A stretch of DNA of 64,000 nt, from contig JAUJYN010000013.1 in assembly GCA_030737835.1 (NCBI GenBank), positions 1,422,806 through 1,486,805 on the forward strand, given 5' to 3'. The position numbers and the translations under genes are program-made. This document shows positions 48,099-58,240 of the stretch, piece by piece. Every line of letters begins with the position of its first letter. The first letter of the stretch is position 1. Source of the stretch: Acorus gramineus (Eukaryota > Streptophyta > Magnoliopsida > Acorales > Acoraceae). Below the pieces are notes generated by a model that saw nothing but the letters and a program-made list of their open reading frames with translations, was not told the origin of the DNA and did not search any database.

Positions 48099-48856
48099 GT
48101 GAGCTCCTCCCCTCCTTTTCTTCATATTTTTGGCTTAAGGGGATGTTGGGAAGGTCATGCATGTTGGGTAGATGTATTAGGGTGTGTGTGAGGGGTTGGG
48201 GTGGCTGAAAATGTGGTTAGAATGGGCTAGGCGCATGCTGGGCGTCGTCTGCGCCCGTGCGGGCGTAGGCGAGCGCTGGCGGGCGCGTAGACGTGCACGG
48301 GCGAGGGTGCGCGTGGGTGCAGGCGCGAGCGGGGGTGCGAGCGGGGGTGCGCGCGGGTGCGCACGGGCGTGCGTGCGGGCTGGGCGCCTGGGCATGCGCC
48401 TGGGCGCAGGGCAGGGTGCCTGGGCGCGAGGCAGTGCGCCTGGGCGTGGGGCTAGGGACCAGTGCGCGCACGTGCGGGCGTGCGCGTGCGTGCGTGTGCT
48501 GGGGCATGTGCGGGTGCGACGCGGGGGGCGCAGTGCGCACGGGGGCGCGCTGGGCTGGATGCGGGGTGCGCGCGGGCGCTCGCGAGCATGCGCGCGCGTG
48601 CGGCAACGCGTCTGGGCGCGCGGGCAGGCGCGCGGCAGTGCGCCGATGGTGCCGGGGTGCGTGCGTGCGTGCGCATTCGTGCGTGCGCGTGCGGGTGGCC
48701 GTGCGTATGGCTGCCCGGGGGTTCGGGAGTGAGTCGGAATGCTCGAACTCGCGTGCGTACGGGCCGTATGTACGCTTGTCCGAGTGTTGGGTATTTTAGT
48801 GTATTTTTGTATGTATTTGTGTATTTTACTCACCGAGTTGATTACCCTATCTTGCA
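48099..48856 (+). other. Predicted intron in Z with GC-rich core
   Basis: GTGAGC donor and TTGATTACCCTATCTTGCAG acceptor, about 758 bp. The core at 48240-48720 has long alternating purine-pyrimidine GCGCGTGCGTGCG words on the sense strand. Frames on both strands here are low-complexity and rejected. Confidence 0.5.
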
Positions 48857-49991
48857 GATCTTGACGGACGGTCGCGCGACGACCCGGTTATTGGTGAGTG
48901 GGACAACCCAACCCAGTAGGGAGGCGCTATATGCACTTGGGCGTGTACCGTCCTCCCCTGGGGCACCGTAGTTTGATATTAACCTGTTTAATATGTAATC
49001 TATGCAAGCATGATTAATATGTAGTATGCATGCTACCCTAGACCGTGTATGTTAGGGACTTCCACCCTTAGGATATGTTTAAGAGCCATGCATCCTGTCA
49101 CCATGTTCTCATGCTAGGAAGCCTCGACCTATGCATGTGTCCTACTAGTTTAATTTATTAAATTAAATGTGAACTTATAGTATTTTAAGCATGCCTTAGG
49201 GAATATTATAAGGGGCCTTGCGAGGTCAACATTGAGACCCGGGCTAGGGTACTCCGTGTTCCTTGTTTGGTTGTCGGGATGTCCTATGTCAGGACCACAT
49301 GGTGCCCTCCCAAGGTTTCCTTTCCCGATAATATTATAACCTCGTTATTATTATATATGTTCCACGCATCTTGGTTATGCGCCCTGAAGGAATTCTGAAG
49401 AATTCATGACACCAGTAAAGTCTCCCTTTTCTGGATTAAGGGACCTTGCGCAGTCAGCGTTGAGACCCGGGCTAGGGTACTCCGTGTTCCTTGTTTGGTT
49501 GTCGGGATATCCTATATCGGGACCTCATGGTGCCTTCCCAGGGTTTCTTTTCAAGTTAAGGGTACCGCGGATCTGAGTGGATCGTATGCGTATGGATAGG
49601 CTGTTTTTGTTCCCTTCGTTGGATCTGTATAGAGACTGCCCCAGCGTTAGAAAGGTCGTCCCGTAAAAGGGCTCCCATCAGTAGGTACCTCTTTATTTGG
49701 ATTCGGACTGTGCTGAAGTGTGGGAGTAGGTGTTATATATGTGTCACTTTTTGGCTTGTTGGTAACCATTGGAGCATTTTGGCAGTTTTTGAGTTTTTTC
49801 GTTTTTCGATCGGAACCGCTAAAATTTTGGACTGTTAGCTATCGTCCTGAGCTAGAGGACTCCGATTAAAAATCTAACTGCATATTATGTGTCCTGGTGC
49901 CATTTTAAGCCACTCATGAAAATTTCATCGAATTCCGGCAACGTTTCTGAAATTTCACAGTTCCGGGGCGTATCCGGGTTTTTAAGTGACT

Positions 49992-50006
49992 TGCTATATA
50001 TATATG
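49992..50006 (+). promoter_or_regulatory. TATA box of X5
   Basis: GCTATATATATATG lies about 25-30 bp upstream of CACTATTCATCATC, a motif conserved in X2, X3, X4 and X5, followed by a CT-rich Y-patch-like leader. The matching region of X2 (43687-43705, minus) also has a strong TATATATA. X3 and X4 have weaker AAAAATATC words there. Confidence 0.6.
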
Positions 50007-50311
50007 AGATCTAAAAATCAGATGTCACTATTCATCATCCCTACCAATTGCTTCCTCTCTCTCCTTCTCCATTTTGAGCCCCTTAGAGCCCTCAAACCCA
50101 AAAACCTAAAGCATAGAAAGTGTAGATCGGGTCCCGATCTACACCCCGGTGCTTTCAAATCCGGATTCCGGCCAACCTAGCCTTCCCATCCGCCCTCTTT
50201 TCTCCTCAGATCCGAGCCAAATCGGAGGTGAGAGTTGGTCTTGGTGGTGGAGACCGTTGGGGGAGCGTTTCGGTGCGCGGAGAGCACCCGGACACCTCTT
50301 CCTCCCCCTTG

Positions 50312-51126
50312 GTAAGCTCTTTTTCCTCTTCTTTTGGGCTTAGATGTATGTTAGGAAGGGGGTTTTGTGTTTGGGGGGTGGTCGGCGGCTGTGGGAGGCG
50401 GTCGGAGGCCGTCGGAGGCCGAGGGTGGGTGGTAGAGGCGCTCGGCAGGTTGGGGATCTGTTCCGAGCAGGGTGGCAGCGGGCGCAACAGGCAGGCATCA
50501 GGTAGCCGGGCGCGCGAGCGTGTGCGCGCGGGCGTGCGCTCGGGTGATGCAGGGGGGCGTGCTGGGCGCACTGGATGGGTTGGCAGTGCTGGCATGTGGG
50601 CTGGTGGTCTCGGGCAGCACAGGCAGTGAGCAGACGCAGCAGGCGGAGCAGTTGGCGAGGCGCGCGCGTGCGTGCGCGCGGGCGTGCGCTCGGGGGGAGC
50701 TGGTGGCCAGCAGGGCGCGGGCGCTGGGCGTGCTGTGCGCGGGTGTGCTGGGGGCTGGTCGAGGGGCGTCGTGCAGGGTGCGTGCGGGGTGCGCGCGGGG
50801 CGCGGCGAGGCAGTGGTGGTGCGTGCGGGGCGCAGCGAGGCAGCGGTGGTGCGCGCGGGGCGCGGCGAGGCAGCAGTGGTGCGCGCGGGGCCCGGCCTGC
50901 GGGTGGTTGCCGGCCTGCGGGTGGTTGCCGGGGGTGCGGGTGGTTGCCGGCCGTGAGGGTGGTTGCCGGGGGTGCGGGTGGTTGCCGGGATGCTCGGGCT
51001 AGCGTGCGTACGGGTCGTATGCACGTTTGCCCGAGTGTTGGGTGTTTGTTTGTGGGTTTTGTGTATTTTTGATGTTTTGGTAGTAGTTGTGGATTTTTAC
51101 TCATCAGTTGATACACTGTTTCGCAG
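50312..51126 (+). other. Predicted intron in X5 with GC-rich core
   Basis: GTAAGC donor and TTGATACACTGTTTCGCAG acceptor, about 815 bp. The core contains five near-tandem copies of TGCGGGTGGTTGCCGG (about 50896-50992). Confidence 0.6.
50896..50992 (+). repeat. Tandem TGCGGGTGGTTGCCGG repeat
   Basis: Five units of 16-20 bp in the X5 intron, each with GGG and GG runs on the sense strand. Confidence 0.7.
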
Positions 51127-53588
51127 ATCTCGACAGACGGTCGCGCGTCGACCCGACTTCCAGTGAGTGGGACAACCCAACCCAATTTGGGAGGCGCTAC
51201 ATGCACTTGGGCGTGTACCGTCCTTCCCTGGGGCACATAGTTAGTATTAACTGTTTTGTTATAATCCATGCAAGCATGATCTATGTGTAGAATGCATGCC
51301 GCCCTAGACTTGTATGTTAGGGACTTGCACCCTTAGGATTTGTGTATGAGCCGTGCATCCTGTCACCCGTTATCATGCTAGGAAAGCCCTGACCTATGCA
51401 TGCGTCCTATTAGTTTGATTTATTTATTTAAATATAAACTGTGATATTGATTAGCATGCTTTGGGGAATATAAGGGGACCTTGCGAGGTTAACATTGAGA
51501 CCCGGGTTAGGGTACTCCGTGTTCCTTGTTTGGTTGTCGAATGTCCTATATCGGGACCTCAGGTTACCCTCCCAAGGTCTCTTTTCCTCATTTTTATTAT
51601 CTGTATTCCCCGCATCTTGGTTATGCGCGCTGGTGGAATTCTGAGGAATCCAAGACATTAGAGTTGTAGAGATGTGCTGTCAGCGGATCCGAGTGGATCA
51701 TATGCGATGGATAGGCTGTTCCGTTCCCTTCGTTGGATCCGTGTAGAGACTGCCTCAGCGTTAGAAAGGTCGTCCCGTGCAGGGGCTCCCATCAGTAGGC
51801 ACCTCCTGATTTGGGACGGACTGTGCTGAATGTGGGGGTGGCCAAACGACCTACGGAGTGGGGAGAGACTATCAGTGGACCAAGGGTGACCAACAGCCTA
51901 GTCAGTCCCAAGAGCCTATGTCACCTATTGAGGGGTGAGGGTGAGGGTATGGTGGGCCGGCGATGCGACGACCCACAGGATTGTGTATGGATGATTATCA
52001 GCCCATTAAGTCCCAATATCCTTTGTCACCATATTGAGGGGTGAGGGTGAGGGTGAGGGTGTGGTGGTTCGGCGATGTAGCGAACCACCGGACTTGTGAT
52101 TGATTATGCCACTTTGAGGCTCTTTGCTATAAATTGTGGTTAATATAAACTGTATGCATGGGTTGTGCTATTCACTGAGCGTGTGGCTCACCCCTCGCAT
52201 AAAATCTTTTTCAGTGATCACTGAGGAGGACTTGAAGGAGGAGCTTCCCGAGTGACTACACCAGTAGCGGAGTAGCGCCACGTCCCTCGAGTTTTGAGGC
52301 CATCAGCATCCTTCTCTTTGTTGTATGTATATATCTCTGTGCTTGGGCACCTAGTTTGGATTATGTATGGATTGTATTTGTGTGTATATGGACATGTTGG
52401 CTCTCACAGGACATATGATTATGTATCGAGTCTGTAGTATGTTTTGATTACAAATTCAGTCTTTTAGCTTCCGCATTTGGTGTATATATCATGTCAGCCC
52501 TGCTTTTATCTGTGTTGTCATTTTAGCTGTTGTGTGAGTATATTATTGAACTCCTGTTTACTGATATCATATATACACTTGCCGCGTCCCGGGGACGGCC
52601 GCCCTGGGGCGTGACAGTAAGCCAAGCGGCTACGGAGTGGAGGAGAGACTATCGGTGGACCAATGGTGATTAACAGCCTAGTCAGTCCCAATATCCTATG
52701 TCACCTATTGAGAGGTGAGGGTGAGGGTGTGGTTGGTTGGCGATGTTGCGACCCACTGGATTGTGTAGTTCCTGCCACTTTGAGGCTTCAATAATTAATT
52801 GTGGTTAATATGAATTGTGATGCATGGGTTGTGCTGTTCACTGAGCGTGTGGCTCACCCCTCGCATATATTTTTCTCCAGTGTTATCTGAGTCGGATCAA
52901 GAGGAGGAGGAGCTCCCCGAGGGACCTCAGCAGTAGCGGTGCAGCGCCACATTTCCGCGAGTGTTAGAGGCTATCAGCATCCCTTTTTGATTTGTATGTA
53001 TTATATTCCGTGCTTGGGCACGCGTTTGTATTATATTTGGACGTCATTGTATATATTGGCTCTCACAGGACAGTTGATTATGTATCGAGTCTGTAATATG
53101 TCTTTGAGTTACAGATTCAGTCTTTTAGCTTCCGCTATTTGTGTATATATCATGCCAGCCCCTTTGTTGTCTGTGTTGAAATTGTTGATATTGTTTAGGG
53201 TATATTATTGACCTCCTGTTTAGACTGCTGATATCATATATATACTTGCCGCGTCCCGGGGACGGCCGCCCTGGGGCGTGATAGTTCGGGTTGTACTCTT
53301 TGGGTTGAGGGTGAGGTTGGGTTCGGGTTCGGGTTGGGTGTACAAGTCTATGGGTTGGGTTTGGACATCCCTCCAAGCCTACCCAAGTCGCCGAGTTGCA
53401 ATCTCATTTACCAATGAAATGTTTCCTTGGGAATAATATTTATAATATTTACCAATGAATCAGTATCCTTTACCAAGGAAATATTTCACGGCTAAATATC
53501 ATAATTCTTTTAGTGACTTTAACCCATGGTTTCAGCCTTGGGGGGGCTCGGCCCTAGCCCGCCCCCCTAGCTTTGCCCCTAACGGTGG

Positions 53589-54000
53589 AGAGAGAAAGAG
53601 AGAGAGAGGAGAGGAGAGAAAAAGGAGGAGGAGCAATCCCTTCAGGTTTCTCTACAGATTCTGATTTATATCGAGGTTGGGTTTTCCATATTATTTTGAA
53701 GATATATTTAGGGTTTCATTGAGGTAACCCTGTGTCTCTATTTCATTTTTTGTATTCCTCAAGTTTTCGGTAAAACTTGATAGGACCTTATACTCATCAT
53801 ATTTTGATATAGTTGATTGTTGCGAGAATGCCCCATGGATGTAATCTTAAGCCGAACCATGTTAAATTTGATGTTTCTTTGTGGTTTGCAAGCTTTTATA
53901 TTTTTCAGATTGCGTCGGTGATTGATTGGGCTGCGTATAATATTATTCCACATTAGAATTATTTATTTCACACAGATAATATTATTCGAGAATCCAAACA
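53589..54000 (+). mobile_element. Copia-2 5' LTR, second part
   Basis: Resumes the LTR after the hAT insertion with GAGAGAAAGAGAG and ends CCAAACA. It matches 57800-58221. Together with 45375-45577 it gives about 615 bp against 622 bp for the 3' LTR. Confidence 0.85.
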
Positions 54001-54020
54001 AGTAATATCAGAGCGATTCA
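54001..54020 (+). other. Copia-2 primer binding site
   Basis: AGTAATATCAGAGCGATTC directly after the LTR resembles the TGGTATCAGAGC complement of initiator tRNA-Met used by most plant copia elements. Confidence 0.6.
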
Positions 54021-55846
54021 AAATTGTAGTAATAGAGCAATGTTAAATTTATTTGTGTGAGATAGTTATGGAGAGTACCACCGATAAGATGATTGAGTTG
54101 AATAATTCCAATTGGTTGATATGAAAGCCCAAGGTGGAAGATATTCTTTACTATAAAGATTTATTGAACCAATTGAAGAACATAAAGGCAAACCTGAAAT
54201 GATGGCAATAGAAGATTAGACCAAGTTTAATAGAAAACGTGTTGCCACTATTCGATAGTTGGTTGATGCCAGCATATTTCATCATGTTGCTAATGAAACG
54301 AATGCACACACTCTATGGAAAATGCTAGAGTATTTGTATGAGAGAAAAATTGCGGGGAACAAAGCGTTTTTAATCAGGAAACTCATGAGCTTAAAGTTCA
54401 AAAGTGGCAGTGTTGTAGAGCACCAGAATGAGTTTCAGAGCTTGGTGAATCAGTTGACTATGATAAAGATGATTTTGGATGATTAGTTATAGACACTACT
54501 GCTTTTGAGATCTTTGTCAAATAGTTGGGAGACGTTAGTCATCACACTGAGTAATTCTGCTCCAGATGGTGTATTGTCTTTGTTTACAGTTACAAGTTGC
54601 TTATTCAATGAAGAAACAATGAAAAAACAGTGAATGCAGATGATGCACGTGCACTTGTCATAGAGAACAGGGGGAGGAGCAATGATCGAGATCCAGGAGG
54701 TGGTGGTAGGTATAGAAGCAACTCAAAGCCTGAAGAAAATGCGTGCTACCATTGCGGTAAAGCCAGCCACTTCAAAAGAAACTATCGAATATGAAAAAGA
54801 GAACAAAATGAGGGAATAATCAGAAGAAGAAAGATGACGACAAGAACATCATGGTTACTACATATATGGATGAGTTTGTGACTCTCCCTTTCGTAGAGGA
54901 GAAATGCCCGCATGTTGCAGATCAGAATACTGAGTAAATAGTTGATACGGGAGCGTCCTACCATGCAACTCCTAAGTTTGAGTTAACTTCGTATAGAGCA
55001 AGAGACTTTGGCATTGTGAAGATAAGAAACATTAATCACTCAAAGATTGCAGGATTTGGTGATGTGTATATATTCACCGATGTAGGACATACATTGACTT
55101 TGAAGATGTTTGTCATGTTCCATATTTGCACCTCAAGATGCTTTCTGAGATCTCTTTGGATCACCAAGGATTTGAGAATCACTTTGGCAATGAAAAATGG
55201 AAGCTCACCAAGGCTTCGCTGGTTGTTGCTAGAGGAAAAACATGTTGTATTTCATACAAGACAAAGATAAAAGTGTACAAGGATGGAATGAATGTACCTG
55301 AGGAGGAATTGTCTCTTGATTTATAGCATAGGCAGCTTACTTGAGCAAGATGGAACTAAAAGTTCTGTTGAAGAAGTCTCTTATTCCCCTTACCAATGGT
55401 ACGTCTCTTTGCTCTTGTGATTACTATTTGATTGAAAAGCATCATAGAATTTCTTTCGATAGTGGATTGAAAAGGAAATCTGATATCTTGGACTTTATTC
55501 ACTCTAAGGTTTATGGTTCGTTCGAGGTTGAATAGCTTGGTGGCAATAGATATTTTGCAACATTTGTTGATGATGCATCCAAGAAAGTGTGGGTTTAATT
55601 TTTAATTATGAACAAAGGATTAGGTGTTTGTTTGAACACTTTCAGCACTTTGATGCCATGGTGGAATGAGAGACATGAAAACAGTTGAAGTATTGCGAAC
55701 CATTAATGAAGGAGAGTACAGTTCGAGGAAGTTAAGAGATCATTGCTCGCGTCATGGTATTCGACACGAAAGATCTGAACCTAGTACTCTACGGCACAAT
55801 GGTGTCGCAGAACGGATGAATCGCACTATTGTTGAGAAATTAAGAT

Positions 55847-56711
55847 TAGGGACGGCAATGGGTAAGGTTGGAGTCGGGTTTTATATAATCAAAACCCAAC
55901 CCATCTCTTCAATGTTGAACTCCATATCCGCCACACCCCACCTCGGGTTTTACAATTTCAAGTTCATATCCACTCCATCCCATATCAGGTTTTACATCTT
56001 AAAATCCATACCCACCCCATTTAAAACAAATTGGATTGATTGATATCTATAGTTAATATAATAAAAAATTTACAAAACAAATTAAATTATTTTTTAACAT
56101 GAATACGGATTACATTCATAAAAAAAACTTCAATCTATTCTTACATAAAAATACTAAAATCTCAAAATATATATATATAAAAAATGAATAGTTCATGACA
56201 ACCATTACATGTAATATTTGAGAATTGATTAAAACATTTTTAAATACATAATATATATAAATAGTTCATTCAAAATTACATATAGGACCAAATAAATAAA
56301 AATTTTGACTTATATGTTGAAAGGAAAAAGAAAAGATAAAAGACTATAAAATATCAAACACCACCTTTTGTTTTTAAGGTGGAAAATGATTGATTGAATG
56401 AAGGGACATGTATTTTGAATTTTTTCTATGAGATAAATGTGAATGAATGGATGGAGAGAAAAATAAGATGATGATAGTTGAATTTTAACTTGTTATTATA
56501 TTAAGAATTAAATTTAGTTTATAATTCATAAATCCTAATGGCCAAATATAAGTCAAATTCAATGGCTTGATCGGGTTTTAAACATAAAACTCAAACCCAA
56601 CACACATATTACATGGGTCAAGGCAGGTTTGAAAAACATGGAATCCAAACCCACCCTAATAGGGGCGGATCGGATAAGGTTACCAATAAAACTCATCTTA
56701 TTGCATCCTTA
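55847..56711. mobile_element. hAT-type MITE inside Copia-2 integrase
   Basis: 865 bp. Ends TAGGGACGGCAATGGG (left) and TAAGGATGCAATAAG (right, minus strand) are flanked by ATTAAGAT (55839-55846) and AGTCAGAT (56712-56719), 6 of 8 matching, as expected for an old hAT 8-bp duplication. Subterminal GGGTTTTATAT...AAAACCCAACCC inverted words. No coding capacity. Confidence 0.65.
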
Positions 56712-57257
56712 AGTCAGATGTACATTGGAGACGGCTAGATTTCTTGAAACCTTTTGGGTGAAGCGGTTTCGACTACCTGCTACTTGATATATAGGTCGCC
56801 ATTAGTTCTTTTGGATATGGAGATTCCAAAGAAGGTTTGATCCAGGAATGAGGTTTCATATTCGCATCTGAGGGTCTTTGGATGTAAAACTTTGATGCTT
56901 GTACCCAGAGAGGAGAGACAGAAGCTTGATGAAGCAGTCTCATGTAACTTCATTGGATACGGATATGAAGAATTCGGCTACAGGCTATGGGATCTTGAAA
57001 CGAAGAGGATTATCCGGCACAGGGATGTAGTCTTCTATAAAAACCCAACTATGGAAAATTTTGATGGAGTTCCAAAATCAGTTGGTGGTATTGCAGATTT
57101 AACATTGGTTCCTTCTCCAATATGGTTGGCTACTGATGGGGAGGAGAGGCAAAATGGAGACTTTGATCGATAAGGTGCCAGATATACCTAACGTTGATGA
57201 AGATTCAGAATAGGAAGCTCTTGAGTAGGCTGAGCAGTGTCATCAGTTAGAGACAGA

Positions 57258-57411
57258 AATTCTGATGAAGAGGTCATTGAGAGGGTCAGAGGCATAGATT
57301 TCGATGAAGAGGTCATTAAGAGGGTCAGAGACTATAGAGATTCCGATAAAGTGTTCATCGAGAGAGTTAGTGACAGAGATTCCGATGAAGAGATCATTGA
57401 GAGAGCATAGA
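57258..57411 (+). repeat. In-phase short tandem repeat in Copia-2
   Basis: Four units of 39-42 bp (GATGAAGAGGTCATTGAGAG type), all multiples of three, encoding an acidic/basic 13-14 residue unit (DEEVIERV). It lies between the integrase part and the polypurine tract. Confidence 0.65.
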
Positions 57412-57587
57412 TCATCACTGAGTGACCCCACCTTTGAGTATACCTTGTATACTAAAGAGAGGGAGGCAAAAAATTTTCCACAGGCACAGTCTCATGAAGA
57501 ACAGGATGGGTTCAAGCTTTATGAAAAGCTGAACAACAAGAACTCCAGGTGAGGAGTCGCGGATAGGGTTTCCTTCTTTGTTAGGTT

Positions 57588-57599
57588 GGAGGGGGAGAT
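57588..57599 (+). other. Copia-2 polypurine tract
   Basis: GGAGGGGGAGAT directly before the LTR start TGTTGGG. Confidence 0.75.
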
Positions 57600-58221
57600 T
57601 GTTGGGTTTGTGGACCTTAGTCCAGCCCATATGAAGTCTTATTAAACCATGCATATTGACCCAATGCATACTAACATGCATGTACACGTGCATATGTGCA
57701 CGTGGGGTATAAAAGGCCCTTGTTAGGGCTTCCTCTTCATGGTGATACACGGCCAGAGAAGAAAACAAGGGTTTCGGCATGTGTTCAGCGACAACAGTGG
57801 AGAGAGAAAGAGAGAGAGGAGAGGAGAGGAGAGAAAAAGGAGGAGCAGTCCCTTCAGGTTTCTTTACGGCTTCCGATTTATATCGAGGTTGGGTTCTCCG
57901 TATTGTTTGGAAGATTTATTTAGGGTTCCATTGAGAATGACCTTATACCCCTATATCCCTCTTTCATTCTTGTATTCCTCAAGTTTTGGATAAAACTTGA
58001 AAGGACCTTATACTCATTATATTTTGATATAGTGGATTGTTTACAAAATATCTAGTGGATATAGGCATAAGCCAGACCACATTAAATTTGATGTTTCTTT
58101 GTAATTTGCATGCTTTTATATTTTTCTTATTGCGTCGGTTATTTATTACAGTTGCATACAATATTATTCCGCATTCGTATTATTTATTTCACACAAATAA
58201 AATGATTTAGGAATCCCAACA
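57600..58221 (+). mobile_element. Copia-2 3' LTR
   Basis: 622 bp, TGTTGGGTTTG...AATCCCAACA, with a TATAAAA box at about 57708-57714. It is followed directly by AGTAATATCAGAGCGATTC (58222-58240), the same primer-site sequence found after the 5' LTR; beyond that the sequences part. Confidence 0.85.
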
Positions 58222-58240
58222 AGTAATATCAGAGCGATTC

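Larger units (their letters stand above)
49731..52616 (+). mobile_element. X5: solo LTR of family X
   Basis: 2886 bp, TGTTATATATG...GGGGCGTGACA, flanked by GTAGG (49726-49730) and GTAAG (52617-52621), a 5-bp target duplication with one mismatch. It carries a GCTATATATATATG TATA box at about 49992-50006, TSS-like CACTATTCATCATC about 20 bp on, CT-rich leader, leader hairpin 50122-50142 and intron 50312-51126. One 120-bp unit and two GGTGACATAGGAT units. No internal coding region. Confidence 0.85.
47435..53283 (+). mobile_element. Z: divergent relative of family X, holding X5
   Basis: Made of 47435-49730 and 52622-53283, about 2.96 kb net. The right half follows family X closely (two 120-bp units, one GGTGACATAGGAT unit, ending GGGGCGTGATA). 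The left half is unrelated at base level but has the same plan: GATAAATATC TATA-like word at about 47766, CT-rich leader, donor AAG|GTGAGC at 48099, GC-rich core, acceptor at 48856. The left border (TGTCCAG) is a best guess, and no target duplication is seen. Confidence 0.6.
46424..53405. mobile_element. MULE-like element nested in the hAT element
   Basis: A perfect 10-bp direct repeat ATTTACCAAT (46414-46423 and 53406-53415) flanks imperfect inverted ends sharing CAACT...TTGGGTxGG. A 9-10 bp duplication is the size made by Mutator-like elements. Subterminal DNA on both sides (46440-46600, 47190-47295 and 53284-53370) is full of GGGTTCGGGTT words in opposite orientations. No transposase is seen. 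It contains Z, which contains X5. Confidence 0.5.
45578..53580. mobile_element. hAT element, host of a nested MULE and X copies
   Basis: Inverted ends CAGCGGCAGAGCTAAG (left) and AGGGGCAAAGCTAGG (right, minus strand) match the hAT end consensus also seen at 12546-13384. They are flanked by an 8-bp target duplication AATGGTGG / AACGGTGG (45570-45577, 53581-53588; 7 of 8), and the uninterrupted LTR has AACAGTGG at the same place. Net of the nested MULE it is about 1 kb and noncoding, so nonautonomous. Confidence 0.65.
54021..57587 (+). mobile_element. Copia-2 internal region, decayed
   Basis: Approximate parts: gag 54.06-54.7 kb, CCHC-like zinc knuckle near 54.75 kb, protease with DTGAS near 54.95 kb, integrase 55.4-55.84 kb continuing after the hAT MITE to about 57.15 kb (IGYGYEEFGYRLWDLETKRI). 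It contains many breaks and is a fossil. A short tandem array lies at 57258-57411. Confidence 0.75.
45375..58221 (+). mobile_element. Copia-2: older Ty1/copia element with nested insertions
   Basis: Plus-strand element: 5' LTR (45375-45577 and 53589-54000, split by a 8-kb insertion complex), primer site, gag, protease and integrase parts, polypurine tract, 3' LTR (57600-58221). I did not recognise reverse transcriptase or RNase H. The LTR parts differ by about 8%, so it is several times older than Copia-1. A hAT MITE interrupts integrase. Broken, with many coding breaks. No target duplication matches the two outer ends. Confidence 0.8.

Noticed and set aside
48177-51072. Frames of 129-309 codons in Z and X5
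   Set aside because: Low-complexity translations; the reading frame is not kept between X copies.
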